Positions 17,285 through 26,033 of a stretch of 64,000 nucleotides of DNA are shown piece after piece. The stretch is from assembly GCF_030929555.1 (NCBI RefSeq), contig NZ_JAVFVT010000005.1, forward strand, positions 124,001-188,000. The letters run 5' to 3'. The DNA comes from Paenibacillus sp. LHD-117. Lineage in GTDB: Bacteria > Bacillota > Bacilli > Paenibacillales > Paenibacillaceae. How positions within the stretch are numbered: position 1 is the first letter of the stretch; the number at the start of each line of letters is the position of its first letter. A program made the position numbers and the translations under genes. Below the pieces are notes generated by a model. It made no database searches, was not told where the DNA came from, and saw nothing but the letters and a program-made list of their open reading frames with translations.

Positions 17285-18154
17285 TTAGCCTTTAACCGAA
17301 CCCGCAACCATACCCTTCATGATCTGCTCTTGGAAGATCAGGTAGATGACAATCGTCGGGATAACCGCGATGAACATCGCGCCCATCGTCAAGGCGTAGT
17401 CCGTGCCGAAGCCGTCGGAGAACAACGACAAGCTGAGCGGCAGCGTCTTCAGCGCTTGCGAGTTGATAAAGACGAGAGCGAACGAGAAGTCGTTCCAGAA
17501 GCGCAGGAACGCAAGGATCGTCACCGTCGCGATAACAGGCAGACAGAGCGGGAAGATGATGCGTCCGAAGACGCCCCACCAGCCGTTGCCGTCGATCATA
17601 GCCGCTTCCTCCACTTCCTTCGGAATCGACGCCATGTACGCGATGCTAAGGAAGATTGCGATGGAAAGCTCGAATGCCGTATAAGGCAGAATAAGCGACC
17701 AGTACGTGTCCAGCATCCCGATCTTGTTCATGAAGATAAAGAGCGGAACGAGCGTACTGTGAATCGGGATAAGCATGCCGAGCAGGAATAACCCTTTCAC
17801 CGCTCCGCTAAATTTGAATTGAAAGCGGGACAGCGCATATGCGGCCAGCGTGCCAAGTACCACCGTAAGAATAACCGATGTGATCGTTACGACGGTCGAA
17901 TTGAACATCGCCCGGCCCATATCGCCCAGATCCCAGGCGCGGGTTATATTGTTAAGCTGCCATTGCAGCGGCCATGCATAGGGACGGTTGAAAAATTCCT
18001 GATTCGACTTGAACGCGCTAATGATAAGCCAGTACAGCGGATACAGCGTGAACACCGCATATAAGAGAAGCGCCAGCTTCAGAATGAGACCAAACGGCTT
18101 CTTCCACGCAGCCGACTTCGGCTCTTCCGCATGGACTTTCGTTGATGCTTGCAT
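17285..18154 (-). CDS. Carbohydrate ABC transporter permease (MalG-like)
   Basis: A 289-residue inner-membrane protein with six helices and the EAA loop EEAAMIDGNGWWGVFGRIIFP; it ends in MKGMVAGSVKG. The start at 18154 (MQASTKVHAEE) has AAGGAG 8 nt upstream; the GTG at 18163 overlaps that site. Last gene of the operon binding protein-permease-permease. Confidence 0.92.
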   Translation of the reverse strand: MQASTKVHAEEPKSAAWKKPFGLILKLALLLYAVFTLYPLYWLIISAFKSNQEFFNRPYAWPLQWQLNNITRAWDLGDMGRAMFNSTVVTITSVILTVVLGTLAAYALSRFQFKFSGAVKGLFLLGMLIPIHSTLVPLFIFMNKIGMLDTYWSLILPYTAFELSIAIFLSIAYMASIPKEVEEAAMIDGNGWWGVFGRIIFPLCLPVIATVTILAFLRFWNDFSFALVFINSQALKTLPLSLSLFSDGFGTDYALTMGAMFIAVIPTIVIYLIFQEQIMKGMVAGSVKG

Positions 18155-18192
18155 AAGATTCACTCCTTCATCGGCCTTGCGTGAGGCTAGGC

Positions 18193-19062
18193 TTAGCTCC
18201 GTCTCTTTGTAATGATATAGTTCAGACCAATGAGCAAGGCGCTGATCAGAATGATCATGGTGGATACGGCAGAGCCGTAACCGTAACGGTACACCGTGAA
18301 GCTGTTATTGTACATGTACGTAGCTAGAAGCTCCGTCGATTGCGCCGGACCCCCGCCCGTCATGACGATGACATGGTCGAATGCTTTTAAACTGCCGGAG
18401 ATACAGAGGACAATCGTAACGACGATCGTCTCCCACATGATGGGAAGCGTAACGAAAAACAGCTTTTTATGCCCTACCGCACCGTCAATCTTGGCTGCGT
18501 CGTTCACCTCGGAGGAGATGTTCTGCAGCGCGGCGATAAAGATGATCAAGTATGGACCGATGTTAGCCCAGTTGATCGGAATCGAAACGGCGTACATATT
18601 CACTTTCGGATCGGACAACCATGCCCGCGTCCATGATTCGAGCCCAATCGTCTCAAGTAGGTTGTTCAACAACCCGATTTCTGGCTGGTAGATATATCCC
18701 CAGATCAAGCCTACAACGACGGTCGACAGAACCATTGGCATAAAGACGGCGGAACGGATAATGCGGTTGAACATCGAGTTTTTGAGCAGCAGCAGCGCCA
18801 GAAGCAGCGCAATCGGCACTTGGCCTATAATGGCCGAAGCAACCAAGATAAGGTTGTTTTTGAGCGCTCTCCAAAAGATCGGGTCCTGCAGCATCATTTC
18901 GTAGTTGTTCAAGCCAACAAACTTTAGTGAACCAAGGCCGCTCCAATCGAAAAAGCCATAATAGCCGGACCAAATGATCGGAACGATTGCAAAGACGATA
19001 AAGATGAGTAATGCAGGAAGCAGCGCCAGGGCGACGAAGCTTCGGGTGCGCGATGATGACAT
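18193..19062 (-). CDS. Sugar ABC transporter permease (MalF/UgpA-like)
   Basis: A 289-residue inner-membrane protein with six helices and the EAA loop NDAAKIDGAVGHKKLFFVTLP. The start at 19062 (MSSSRTRSFVALALLP) has GGAGG 8 nt upstream. The first helix is unusually hydrophobic, as in UgpA/MsmF relatives. It partners the MalG-like protein encoded 38 nt downstream. Confidence 0.91.
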   Translation of the reverse strand: MSSSRTRSFVALALLPALLIFIVFAIVPIIWSGYYGFFDWSGLGSLKFVGLNNYEMMLQDPIFWRALKNNLILVASAIIGQVPIALLLALLLLKNSMFNRIIRSAVFMPMVLSTVVVGLIWGYIYQPEIGLLNNLLETIGLESWTRAWLSDPKVNMYAVSIPINWANIGPYLIIFIAALQNISSEVNDAAKIDGAVGHKKLFFVTLPIMWETIVVTIVLCISGSLKAFDHVIVMTGGGPAQSTELLATYMYNNSFTVYRYGYGSAVSTMIILISALLIGLNYIITKRRS

Positions 19063-19141
19063 GGCGACAGCCTCCTCTAATTCATAACTCGCGCCGACCA
19101 CCCTCGAAAGGCGGACAGCGCGAGCATTGCGATTTGCCGAA

Positions 19142-20470
19142 TTACTTCTGAGTCGAACGTGCTTGAGCGTCTTGCAGCTTCTTCGCTACGTCTTCAGGCT
19201 TGCCGCCCATCATAATTTCTTGCAGACCGTTGTTGATCGATTCGCCGGCTTCAGCGGACAAGTAAGCGTCATATACCGGCGTGATGCCAGCGTTCATGGC
19301 AACGTTGAATGCTTTCAGGTAAAGCGGGCTGACGCTCGAGTTTTCCAGGTCCATTTTGTACATAACCATGGAGTTGCTCTCTGCGATTTTCTTCTGTCCA
19401 TCCGGACCGCTGATCGCGTAGATGAGGTCAAGAGCCGCGTCTTTGGCAGCGCCCGATGTTTTTTTGCTTAGTGCGAAGCCGCCGCCTGCACCGCCGGAGA
19501 TCGTGCCGGCTTTGCCAGCTCCGCCTTCGATTGCAGGAATCGTCGTCACTTCGATTGGAGCGACTTGCTCAGGCGTAGCGGATGCCGCAAGGTTCGTCAG
19601 CGTCCAAGCGCCGCTGATCATCATAGCTGCTTTGCCTTGTACGAAATATTGCTCAGCTTGCGTGTTATCGATGCTGTTCGCGCCTTCTTGGAACGCTTTG
19701 TTGTCAACGAGCTCTTTGAATTTGCCGAGTGCATCGACGAATACTTGATCAGTGAAGGAAGCTTCGCCATTAACGGCTTTCATGAACCAATCTGTGCCCG
19801 TTACGCGGTCAGCAAGCGAACCAAGGATCGTGGATTGCGCTACCCATGGAGCTTTGTTGCCAAGCGCGATCGGCGTGATGCCTTTATCGTTGAATGCTTT
19901 TACAGCAGTCATCATTTCCGCCCAAGTTGTCGGCACTTTTACGCCGTTTTTCTCGAACAGGTCTTTGTTATAATAAAGGAAAGAAGTTGCGGACAAGCCG
20001 ATTGGAGCGGAGAAGATTTGATCTTTTTCGAACTCGAAGCGGTTGAATGCGCCGTCCATGAAATTGGCTTTCCAGTCTGGATTCTCTTCCGCCAGCGACG
20101 TAATCGGCTGCAGTAAGCCCGCATTGAAAAATTCTTGCGACTGGCTGCCAGCGTATACGAAGAATACGTCCGGCATTTCGTTGCCTGCAGCAACTGTGCT
20201 CAGGCGTTGACGGTAACCGTCTACTGGAATCGCTTGCGCGTCCACTTCGACGTTCGGGTTGTTTTTCTTGTAATCGTCGATCAGCTGTCTGACCGCTTTT
20301 GCGCGCAGGTCGTCGCCCGCGAAGTTATGCCATACAGTGATTTTTGTTTTTTCGCCGCCTCCATTGCCGCTTCCGCCGTTCTCGCCGGTTGGTTCGTTCG
20401 AACCGCAAGCCGCTGTCAGCAAAGCTATCATTGTGATAACGGTAACAATAAGGGTAAGTCTCTTCTTCAT
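19142..20470 (-). CDS. Extracellular sugar-binding lipoprotein (SBP family 1)
   Basis: A 442-residue lipoprotein with lipobox LTAACG, a Gly/Asn-rich linker and a family 1 binding fold (ITVWHNFAGDDLRAKAVRQL, YNKDLFEKNGVKVPTTWAEM, FVQGKAAMMISGAWTL). It is close to MsmE/NgcE-like binders. GGGGGA lies 9 nt upstream of the ATG. First gene of the importer; no ATPase gene follows. With the GH18 enzyme next door, chito-oligosaccharides are a reasonable guess for the ligand. Confidence 0.9.
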   Translation of the reverse strand: MKKRLTLIVTVITMIALLTAACGSNEPTGENGGSGNGGGEKTKITVWHNFAGDDLRAKAVRQLIDDYKKNNPNVEVDAQAIPVDGYRQRLSTVAAGNEMPDVFFVYAGSQSQEFFNAGLLQPITSLAEENPDWKANFMDGAFNRFEFEKDQIFSAPIGLSATSFLYYNKDLFEKNGVKVPTTWAEMMTAVKAFNDKGITPIALGNKAPWVAQSTILGSLADRVTGTDWFMKAVNGEASFTDQVFVDALGKFKELVDNKAFQEGANSIDNTQAEQYFVQGKAAMMISGAWTLTNLAASATPEQVAPIEVTTIPAIEGGAGKAGTISGGAGGGFALSKKTSGAAKDAALDLIYAISGPDGQKKIAESNSMVMYKMDLENSSVSPLYLKAFNVAMNAGITPVYDAYLSAEAGESINNGLQEIMMGGKPEDVAKKLQDAQARSTQK

Positions 20471-20503
20471 CTAGAATAATCCCCCTTCATGTAATGTAAC
20501 CTA

Positions 20504-20522
20504 AGTATAGAGAACGCTTTCC
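20504..20522 (-). promoter_or_regulatory. -10 box with adjoining cre-like site of the importer operon
   Basis: Minus strand GGAAAGCGTTCTCT (20522-20509) matches the cre consensus at 12 of 14 positions and ends at a TATACT -10 (20509-20504). CcpA bound here would cover the core promoter. Confidence 0.5.
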
Positions 20523-20664
20523 CGATGTCGTAGGGGGGATTCTTCAGTCCAAGTAGGGTGAAACTTCACATCCATCCTAATACGCGGTAGCGCTTCCAAG
20601 GTCCGGAAATGATACGTATAGCATGCGTATCGTGTGCCCGGCGAATACGCTGCAAATAATGGCG

Positions 20665-20700
20665 AAAGCCGCTTGGCGGGATGGCCAGCGGCTTCTTTTT
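20665..20700 (+). terminator. Hairpin with T-tail in an empty intergenic region
   Basis: AAGCCGCTTGGC-GGGAT-GGCCAGCGGCTT is followed by CTTTTT on the plus strand. No plus-strand gene ends here, so its source transcript is unclear. Confidence 0.55.
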
Positions 20701-20768
20701 ACTGCTTCGTAGGTCGCACGCGAACGTGGCGGACGTTTATGCACGTTTTCGCGCTGGAGGGATGCGGT

Positions 20769-20989
20769 TAAGACGTTATCGGCGTCTTAGCGTCGTCGTG
20801 ACATACGATTGCCACATTTAAGACGTTCACAGCGTCTTAACGTCTTTTCGATACACGATTATTGCCTCTAAGACGTTCTCAACGTCTTAGCGTTCCATCG
20901 CCATGCCATCGTCGCGTCTAAGACGTTCTCGACGTCTTAGCGTCCCAGCCCCATGCCATCGTCGCGTTTAAGACGTTATTAGCGTCTTG
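20769..20989. repeat. Five-unit palindrome array with exact 50-bp period
   Basis: A 21-bp palindrome (TAAGACG-N7-CGTCTTA) occurs at 20769, 20819, 20869, 20919 and 20969. Each copy begins exactly 50 bp after the last; the fifth ends in CGTCTTG. The seven central bases vary (TTATCGG, TTCACAG, TTCTCAA, TTCTCGA, TTATTAG). The 29-bp spacers are related to one another, especially the third and fourth, which share CCATGCCATCGTCGCGT. A weaker dyad at 20723-20737 (AACGT/ACGTT) may be a decayed earlier unit. It occupies most of the 570-bp gap between the importer promoter and the response-regulator stop. Confidence 0.92.
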
Positions 20990-21040
20990 ACACGCTACTC
21001 GCGACACGCGATTGTTGCCGCTAATCATTATTGAAGCGGC

Positions 21041-22585
21041 TTACCCTTGGCGGAATTGCGACGGCGTTGCGCCCGTATGGCGCTTGAAGAGATGGTTGAA
21101 ATGCTTCAAATCCTCGTACCCCACCCGCTTCGCGATCTCGCTCACCTTCGCGGGCGTCTCCCGCAGTAGCCGCACCGCCCATTCCATGCGCGCCTCCGTG
21201 ACATATTCGATATAGGTTTTGCCCGTCTCCTGCTTGAATAGCTTGCTGAAGTAGTTCGGATTCATATGAATCGAGGCCGCGACCTGCGACAACGTCAGGC
21301 TCTGATCGAGATGTTCCCGGATGTAGGCTAACGTTCGCTCGATCGCCTCGTTGCGGCCGCCGTTCAACCGCTTGTATTCCGTGACGATGGCCGAGAGGAT
21401 CCGGTCCATTGCCTCTTCGGGCCGCTCGGCAAGCTGCTTCGCGTCCGGCTGCTCCAGCTCTTGGATGCCCTGCGCCGATTGGCCGACCGATTCGGCCGCC
21501 CTCTCTAGCCAGCGAAAGCCCGCGACCAGCACCGAATGCAAATACGAAGTCATCGTGCTCGGAGTCGCTTCGCCATCGTTCCGGATCGCGACGAGCGTGT
21601 CCGCGATCCATTTCTTCAATGCCGCTTCGTCGCCGCCCCGGAGTACGGCGATGAGCGCGGCTTCCTCTTCTTGCGTGCAGACGGTGCGCATGCCTCTACG
21701 ATGTTTGATGTCTTCATAGTCGAGCACTCCGGTGCCTCCCATCAGCCAGCGATAAGCGACGGCTTGCTCGGCTGTCTTGAGCGATTCGCGCAGTCCTCCG
21801 ATGCCGGGAGCCTGTTGGCCGATGACGGTGAACATCAGCGCGTCCACGACGCGCGCGATAGCGTCGATCGCAGCCCGCACCGTCCGGCTCGCGCCCGGCT
21901 GTCCGGCGCGGAAGAAGAGCAGCCAACCGTTGTTCCAGTCCAGGATGGCGCAGTTCAGCGAATCACGAAGCTTGTCGCCGATCAGGCGAAGCGGCTGCTT
22001 CCATTGCTCGTGCACGAACATCGAGGATAATGGGCTGATCATCCATAGCTCGATCGTCTCCCACTCCGAGCCAAGCCGAAGCTCCGGATAATGGGACAGC
22101 ACTTCGCGCGCCTCCGCTTCCTCCAGCGGATGGTCGCTTCTCAGCAGCCGGTCGAGCAGCTTCCAGCGAAACGCCGTCTGATGCGCCTCGCCTTCTTGCA
22201 AGGCGGCTCGGCTGCTCGCTATTTTGCCGCGCGCCTTCATGACCGCCGACATAATATCCCCCGGGCGGCTTGTTTTGAGCAAATAATCGCTAATGCCGCT
22301 CCGGATCGCTTGCTGGGCGTAGGCGAAGTCGTCATGACCGGACAACACCACGATCTCGATCTCCGGGTAATCCCGCTTGATCTCTTGCGCCATCTCCAGT
22401 CCCGTCATCCCCGTCATGCGAATATCGGTCAGAACAATATCCGGCTTCTCCAGCGGGATGCGCATTAGCGCTTCCTCCGCGGAGGCCGCGGGCGCCAGCA
22501 GCGCTATGCCGTTCTCCTCCCACTTGATCACGGTGCTTAGACCCGTGCGGATAATGACCTCGTCGTCGACGATAAGCAGCTTCAT
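21041..22585 (-). CDS. AraC-type response regulator (YesN family)
   Basis: A 514-residue regulator with a receiver domain at 1-120 (acidic pair in LLIVDDEV, phospho-acceptor Asp54 in VLTDIRMTGMTG, Lys in YLLKTSRP, where the usual Pro after Lys is replaced by Thr). A long middle region follows, then a C-terminal AraC domain with SQVAASIHMNPNYFSKLFKQ and AKRVGYEDLKHFNHLFKRH. Its ATG overlaps the kinase stop as ATGA. The probable target is the importer operon downstream. The 50-bp palindrome array lies directly behind its stop codon. Confidence 0.92.
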   Translation of the reverse strand: MKLLIVDDEVIIRTGLSTVIKWEENGIALLAPAASAEEALMRIPLEKPDIVLTDIRMTGMTGLEMAQEIKRDYPEIEIVVLSGHDDFAYAQQAIRSGISDYLLKTSRPGDIMSAVMKARGKIASSRAALQEGEAHQTAFRWKLLDRLLRSDHPLEEAEAREVLSHYPELRLGSEWETIELWMISPLSSMFVHEQWKQPLRLIGDKLRDSLNCAILDWNNGWLLFFRAGQPGASRTVRAAIDAIARVVDALMFTVIGQQAPGIGGLRESLKTAEQAVAYRWLMGGTGVLDYEDIKHRRGMRTVCTQEEEAALIAVLRGGDEAALKKWIADTLVAIRNDGEATPSTMTSYLHSVLVAGFRWLERAAESVGQSAQGIQELEQPDAKQLAERPEEAMDRILSAIVTEYKRLNGGRNEAIERTLAYIREHLDQSLTLSQVAASIHMNPNYFSKLFKQETGKTYIEYVTEARMEWAVRLLRETPAKVSEIAKRVGYEDLKHFNHLFKRHTGATPSQFRQG

Positions 22586-24456
22586 CCTTGTTCCCCCTCT
22601 CCATCGTGCGACTTGCTTGATGCGTTCGGCTCCTGCCGGCTCTCCTGCTCTTGTACTTGCATTTCCACTCGTTCCTGCTCCCGCGATGCATAGGACGGAA
22701 GGATGGTGAACGTCACCTTCGTGCCGTCGCCTTCCGTGCTTTCGATATGCAGTCCCGCATCGGGCCCGTAATGCAGCAGCAGGCGGTTATGCACATTGCG
22801 CAAACCGTAGCTGCTGCCCGCCTGACTCTCCGTCGCGTCCGCGGCGGCCGCGGCAAGCCGCTGGCCGATCCGATCCCGCAGCTCCTCGAGCCGCTCCGCG
22901 CCCATGCCGACACCGTCGTCCTCCACGGTAAACGTGATGTTGTCGCCGTCCTCCCACGCCTTAACCGAAATATGCCCCTTGCCCTCCCGAGTCAAAATGC
23001 CATGGATCATCGCGTTCTCGATAAGCGGCTGCAGCAACAGCTTCAGCATCCGGCGATCCAGCAGCTCGGACGGGATATCCGCTTCGTATTCGAACTTGTC
23101 CGGATAGCGGATCGACTGAATATTGACGTAATGATCGATATGCAGAATCTCCTGGCTGATCGCGCAATATTCTTGTCCCTTGTTCAGGCTGAACCGCAGA
23201 AAATCGCTGAGGGAACCGACCATCTCGGCGATTTTGGCATCGCCCTTCATCAGCGCCATCCAATGGACGGAAGACAGCGTGTTATAAAGAAAATGCGGAT
23301 TGATCTGCGCCTGCAGGGCCGACATGTCCGCTTCTTTCTTAAGCGCTTCGTTTCTCTTCACTTCGTCGTTCAGCTTCACGATCCGCGAGCTCATCCGATT
23401 GTAGGTAATGATGAGCTGGCCGACCTCGTCGATCGTCGTGGCCTGCAGCATCGGCAGCGGCTCGTCCGGACTGGCGCGCTTCAACGATTTGGTCAATTGG
23501 GACAACGGTTTCGTGACCTTCTGAATCAAAAACAACACGAACGCGATGACGAACAACATGGCGAGCGTGACGGCCACTGCGGTCAGCGTCAAAAAGTATT
23601 TATTTTCGGCCTTGTAGGATTGGACCGGGGTTATGCCGACGAGCTTCCAATTCACGTTCGACATGGAATAATAAAGAACGGCTTTCCGATCCGCGTTTTC
23701 GCCGTAGTAGAAAGAACCCGAAGTCCCCTCAAAATTCCTAATTCCCGGGTAATAATCCTCCAAAACTTGCTTTGTCGAATAATCGTCGGGACCCGCAAGA
23801 ATCCGGTTGCTACCGTCCAGCAGCAGCACGATTCCGCCACCCTCCAGCCCGGCTTGCTTCAGATGGGCCGAGATGACCGACTGAAGCAGGCTGATCTTCA
23901 GCATGCCGATGTCGTAATACTTTTGGGTGCTGCGAATCGGCCTCGACATCGTGATCACTTCGTTCCGGCTGTCCGAGGTAATCTGCAGATGAACGGATGA
24001 CCACCACTTCGGATAGACCGAATAATAGTTGGGGATGATCTCCTTAATGTCCGTAAACTCCGAAGCCACCACCGATTTGAAGGATACCGCCGGCTTGTCC
24101 ACATTAGATTCGATAATGACGTTGGCGATATACGGCTTGGAGATCGACAGCATCGTAAGCAGGTTGATGATGGAGGTTTGCTTCAGCAAATTCCGCTCGG
24201 GCGTCTTAAGATAATTTTGCACATCCGCATGCCCGATCAAAAACAAGGATTGATTCTCGACGTCGCTGACCATGTTCTCCAAATAAGCTCCGATCTGGCG
24301 CAGCGTATTCATGCCAGAGTTCTTTGCCTTCTCCTCCGTCAGTCCCGCGGCGATGTTGTACGAGAACAACCCAAGCGACAGAACAGGCACCAGCACCGAA
24401 ATAATGATTAATAATGACAGCTTATGCTTGAGCGACCTGCCCAGCCAATTCTCCAT
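22582..24456 (-). CDS. Sensor histidine kinase (YesM family)
   Basis: A 624-residue membrane sensor: helix at about 14-36, a large extracellular sensing domain, second helix near 285-310, HAMP, the kinase motif QINPHFLYNTLSSVHWMA with the phospho-accepting His, and an ATPase domain (VEDDGVGMG, SYGLRNVHNRL). The ATPase domain is followed by an unusual Glu/Gln-rich tail of about 35 residues (EQERVEMQVQEQESRQEP). GGGAGG lies 8 nt before the ATG. Coupled to the response regulator by a 4-nt overlap. Confidence 0.92.
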   Translation of the reverse strand: MENWLGRSLKHKLSLLIIISVLVPVLSLGLFSYNIAAGLTEEKAKNSGMNTLRQIGAYLENMVSDVENQSLFLIGHADVQNYLKTPERNLLKQTSIINLLTMLSISKPYIANVIIESNVDKPAVSFKSVVASEFTDIKEIIPNYYSVYPKWWSSVHLQITSDSRNEVITMSRPIRSTQKYYDIGMLKISLLQSVISAHLKQAGLEGGGIVLLLDGSNRILAGPDDYSTKQVLEDYYPGIRNFEGTSGSFYYGENADRKAVLYYSMSNVNWKLVGITPVQSYKAENKYFLTLTAVAVTLAMLFVIAFVLFLIQKVTKPLSQLTKSLKRASPDEPLPMLQATTIDEVGQLIITYNRMSSRIVKLNDEVKRNEALKKEADMSALQAQINPHFLYNTLSSVHWMALMKGDAKIAEMVGSLSDFLRFSLNKGQEYCAISQEILHIDHYVNIQSIRYPDKFEYEADIPSELLDRRMLKLLLQPLIENAMIHGILTREGKGHISVKAWEDGDNITFTVEDDGVGMGAERLEELRDRIGQRLAAAAADATESQAGSSYGLRNVHNRLLLHYGPDAGLHIESTEGDGTKVTFTILPSYASREQERVEMQVQEQESRQEPNASSKSHDGEGEQG

Positions 24457-24813
24457 CCGGAATCCTCCCGTTCTGCCTTCGCTATGATGTCCTTCTTCAC
24501 CTGTCGGTTCATGTCAAATTAGCTGACAAGGATGTCGATACGTATTCTAGCACAGCTCTATGGCTTGCGTAAGTAAATAAGAATGGCTTCCTCGGGAATG
24601 GGCTGAAGTCTACCTGCATCTGATTGCGCTTACATTCGGTTCCTGGCCCGGTACGATGCTCTTGAATTCCAACATAGTTATTGCCCCTTCGCCCCTCGAA
24701 TATGTGTCGTGTCTGCGGCCCCCCTGTCTCGCCGCTCAGGCAATCCAGGAGGGGAGCACGCGAAGGAGCGCCATGCGAGCATGGCGCTTCTCCACAGTTG
24801 TGTCGAAACATCC
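24457..24813. other. Intergenic region with a 10-bp near-loopless hairpin
   Basis: No gene is supported here; the open frames lack ribosome sites and family features. At 24767-24788 AGCGCCATGC-GA-GCATGGCGCT forms a 10-bp stem with a 2-nt loop, 26 nt after the HNH gene stop. Neither side has a T-run, so it is at best an mRNA-end structure. Confidence 0.5.
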
Positions 24814-25830
24814 TTATTCCAAGGTGCTCCTGAATTCATCGGCGTCGCGGTTCGCCTTGAGCTGGTTGCATTCATAGCATGCGCATACGCAGTTGACGGG
24901 TGTCGTGTGGCCGCCCTTCGCCCGCGGCAGCTCATGGTCGATCGTGTCGCCGTACTTTCCGCAGAAGCGGCACGTGTAGTTGTCCCGAGTCAAAATCAGC
25001 TTGCGGAATTCCTTGTTGCTGTACAATCGGCGGATCGTCGATCGGTTCACGACGACGGCCGCGCCTTCCTTGACCAGAATTTGCGCAAGGTCAAACTCCA
25101 CCTCCTGATACCAGCGCCGGCCGTTATCCGTCTTGCCGCGCATGCGAATGAAACCGCTGGCGGTCGTCCTCAGGAAGGACGCGTCGGCCGGGTCGTGCGT
25201 GCCGCGCTTCGGCGGCTCCGCCAGCTGCCTCGCCGCCGCGCCGGTGCGGCGCTTGCGGCTGCGGCCGCGCTGCTTGCGCGCGGACGGATCGCCAGGCGCG
25301 GACGCGGCTGGCGCTTCTTCGCCCTCAGTCGCAGAGGGCGACGGCGCCTGTCGCCGCGGCTGCTTGCGCGGCGCAGCGGTTGCGCTACCCGCGGGATGCG
25401 AAGCGGATGCGGCCTCCTGCGCGGCAGGGAGGACGTCCTGCTGCGGCGCTCCCGCGCCTCGCGAGCGCCTTCCTTGCGGTACGCTTGGCACAGCCGTTCC
25501 GCCCGCATTCGGCGATTCGCTTGCCGGCGCGTTCGCCATCGCCGCAAGCGCAGCCGCCGCTCCATCGCCGGAGCCAACGCCGTTCCGTGCCGCCGCAGAT
25601 TTCGCGGCGCCGGCATGATGCGCATGCCGGGCCGCGGCCTTCGGCGGATCCGCCTGTACGGCCGGCAGCCCGCGCCGGCAGTCCCGGCAAGTGCCTCGCC
25701 TGCCTTGCGCGCCTGCCCGACGGCCCGTCCGCCGCAGAAACTCGTTCAGCGGCTTCATCTCTCCGCACTGCACGCATAACTTCGTGCTTATATGTTCATT
25801 TTGGGTAGGATCGGAATGTTCGGTAGTCAT
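24814..25830 (-). CDS. HNH endonuclease with N-terminal zinc finger and long low-complexity linker
   Basis: A 338-residue protein in three parts. Residues 10-50 hold four Cys in two C-x2-C pairs (LCVQCGEMK and CRDCRRG), likely a zinc finger. Residues 50-200 are an Ala/Arg/Pro/Gly-rich disordered linker. The C-terminal part has an HNH nuclease core: YTCRFCGKYGDTIDHELPRAKGG, then NCVCACYECN, including the D-H metal/catalytic pair and four Cys. HNH proteins of this kind cut or nick DNA. The ATG at 25830 has no ribosome site; a TATACT box ends only 6 nt upstream, which would give a leaderless message. Confidence 0.85.
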   Translation of the reverse strand: MTTEHSDPTQNEHISTKLCVQCGEMKPLNEFLRRTGRRAGAQGRRGTCRDCRRGLPAVQADPPKAAARHAHHAGAAKSAAARNGVGSGDGAAAALAAMANAPASESPNAGGTAVPSVPQGRRSRGAGAPQQDVLPAAQEAASASHPAGSATAAPRKQPRRQAPSPSATEGEEAPAASAPGDPSARKQRGRSRKRRTGAAARQLAEPPKRGTHDPADASFLRTTASGFIRMRGKTDNGRRWYQEVEFDLAQILVKEGAAVVVNRSTIRRLYSNKEFRKLILTRDNYTCRFCGKYGDTIDHELPRAKGGHTTPVNCVCACYECNQLKANRDADEFRSTLE

Positions 25831-26033
25831 ACGTAGAGTATAGCACACAGGGGAAATTTACTAAACGTCCGAGTGCGGAACGGAGGAATCCGAAGCGGAA
25901 TTCTCGAATACATACCATTGCCGATGATTCGGACTTCAGCGGTCCAGACCCCCTGTTCGCAAGCAGCACGGAATGTCAGGAACGGGTGCGGACCGTTTTG
26001 ATACGATAAGACTCGAAGGAAGGTGACGCGCAA

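Noticed and set aside
20769..20989. CRISPR array (21-bp repeats, 29-bp spacers)
   Set aside because: The repeats are palindromes with variable centres, the spacers resemble each other, and no cas genes are present.
22651..24000. 449-codon open frame on the plus strand
   Set aside because: It is antisense to the histidine kinase gene and shows only shadow-type composition rich in Arg and His.
24709..25779. 356-codon Arg/Ala-rich frame opposite the HNH gene
   Set aside because: It mirrors the low-complexity linker of the HNH protein; the minus strand has the real motifs.
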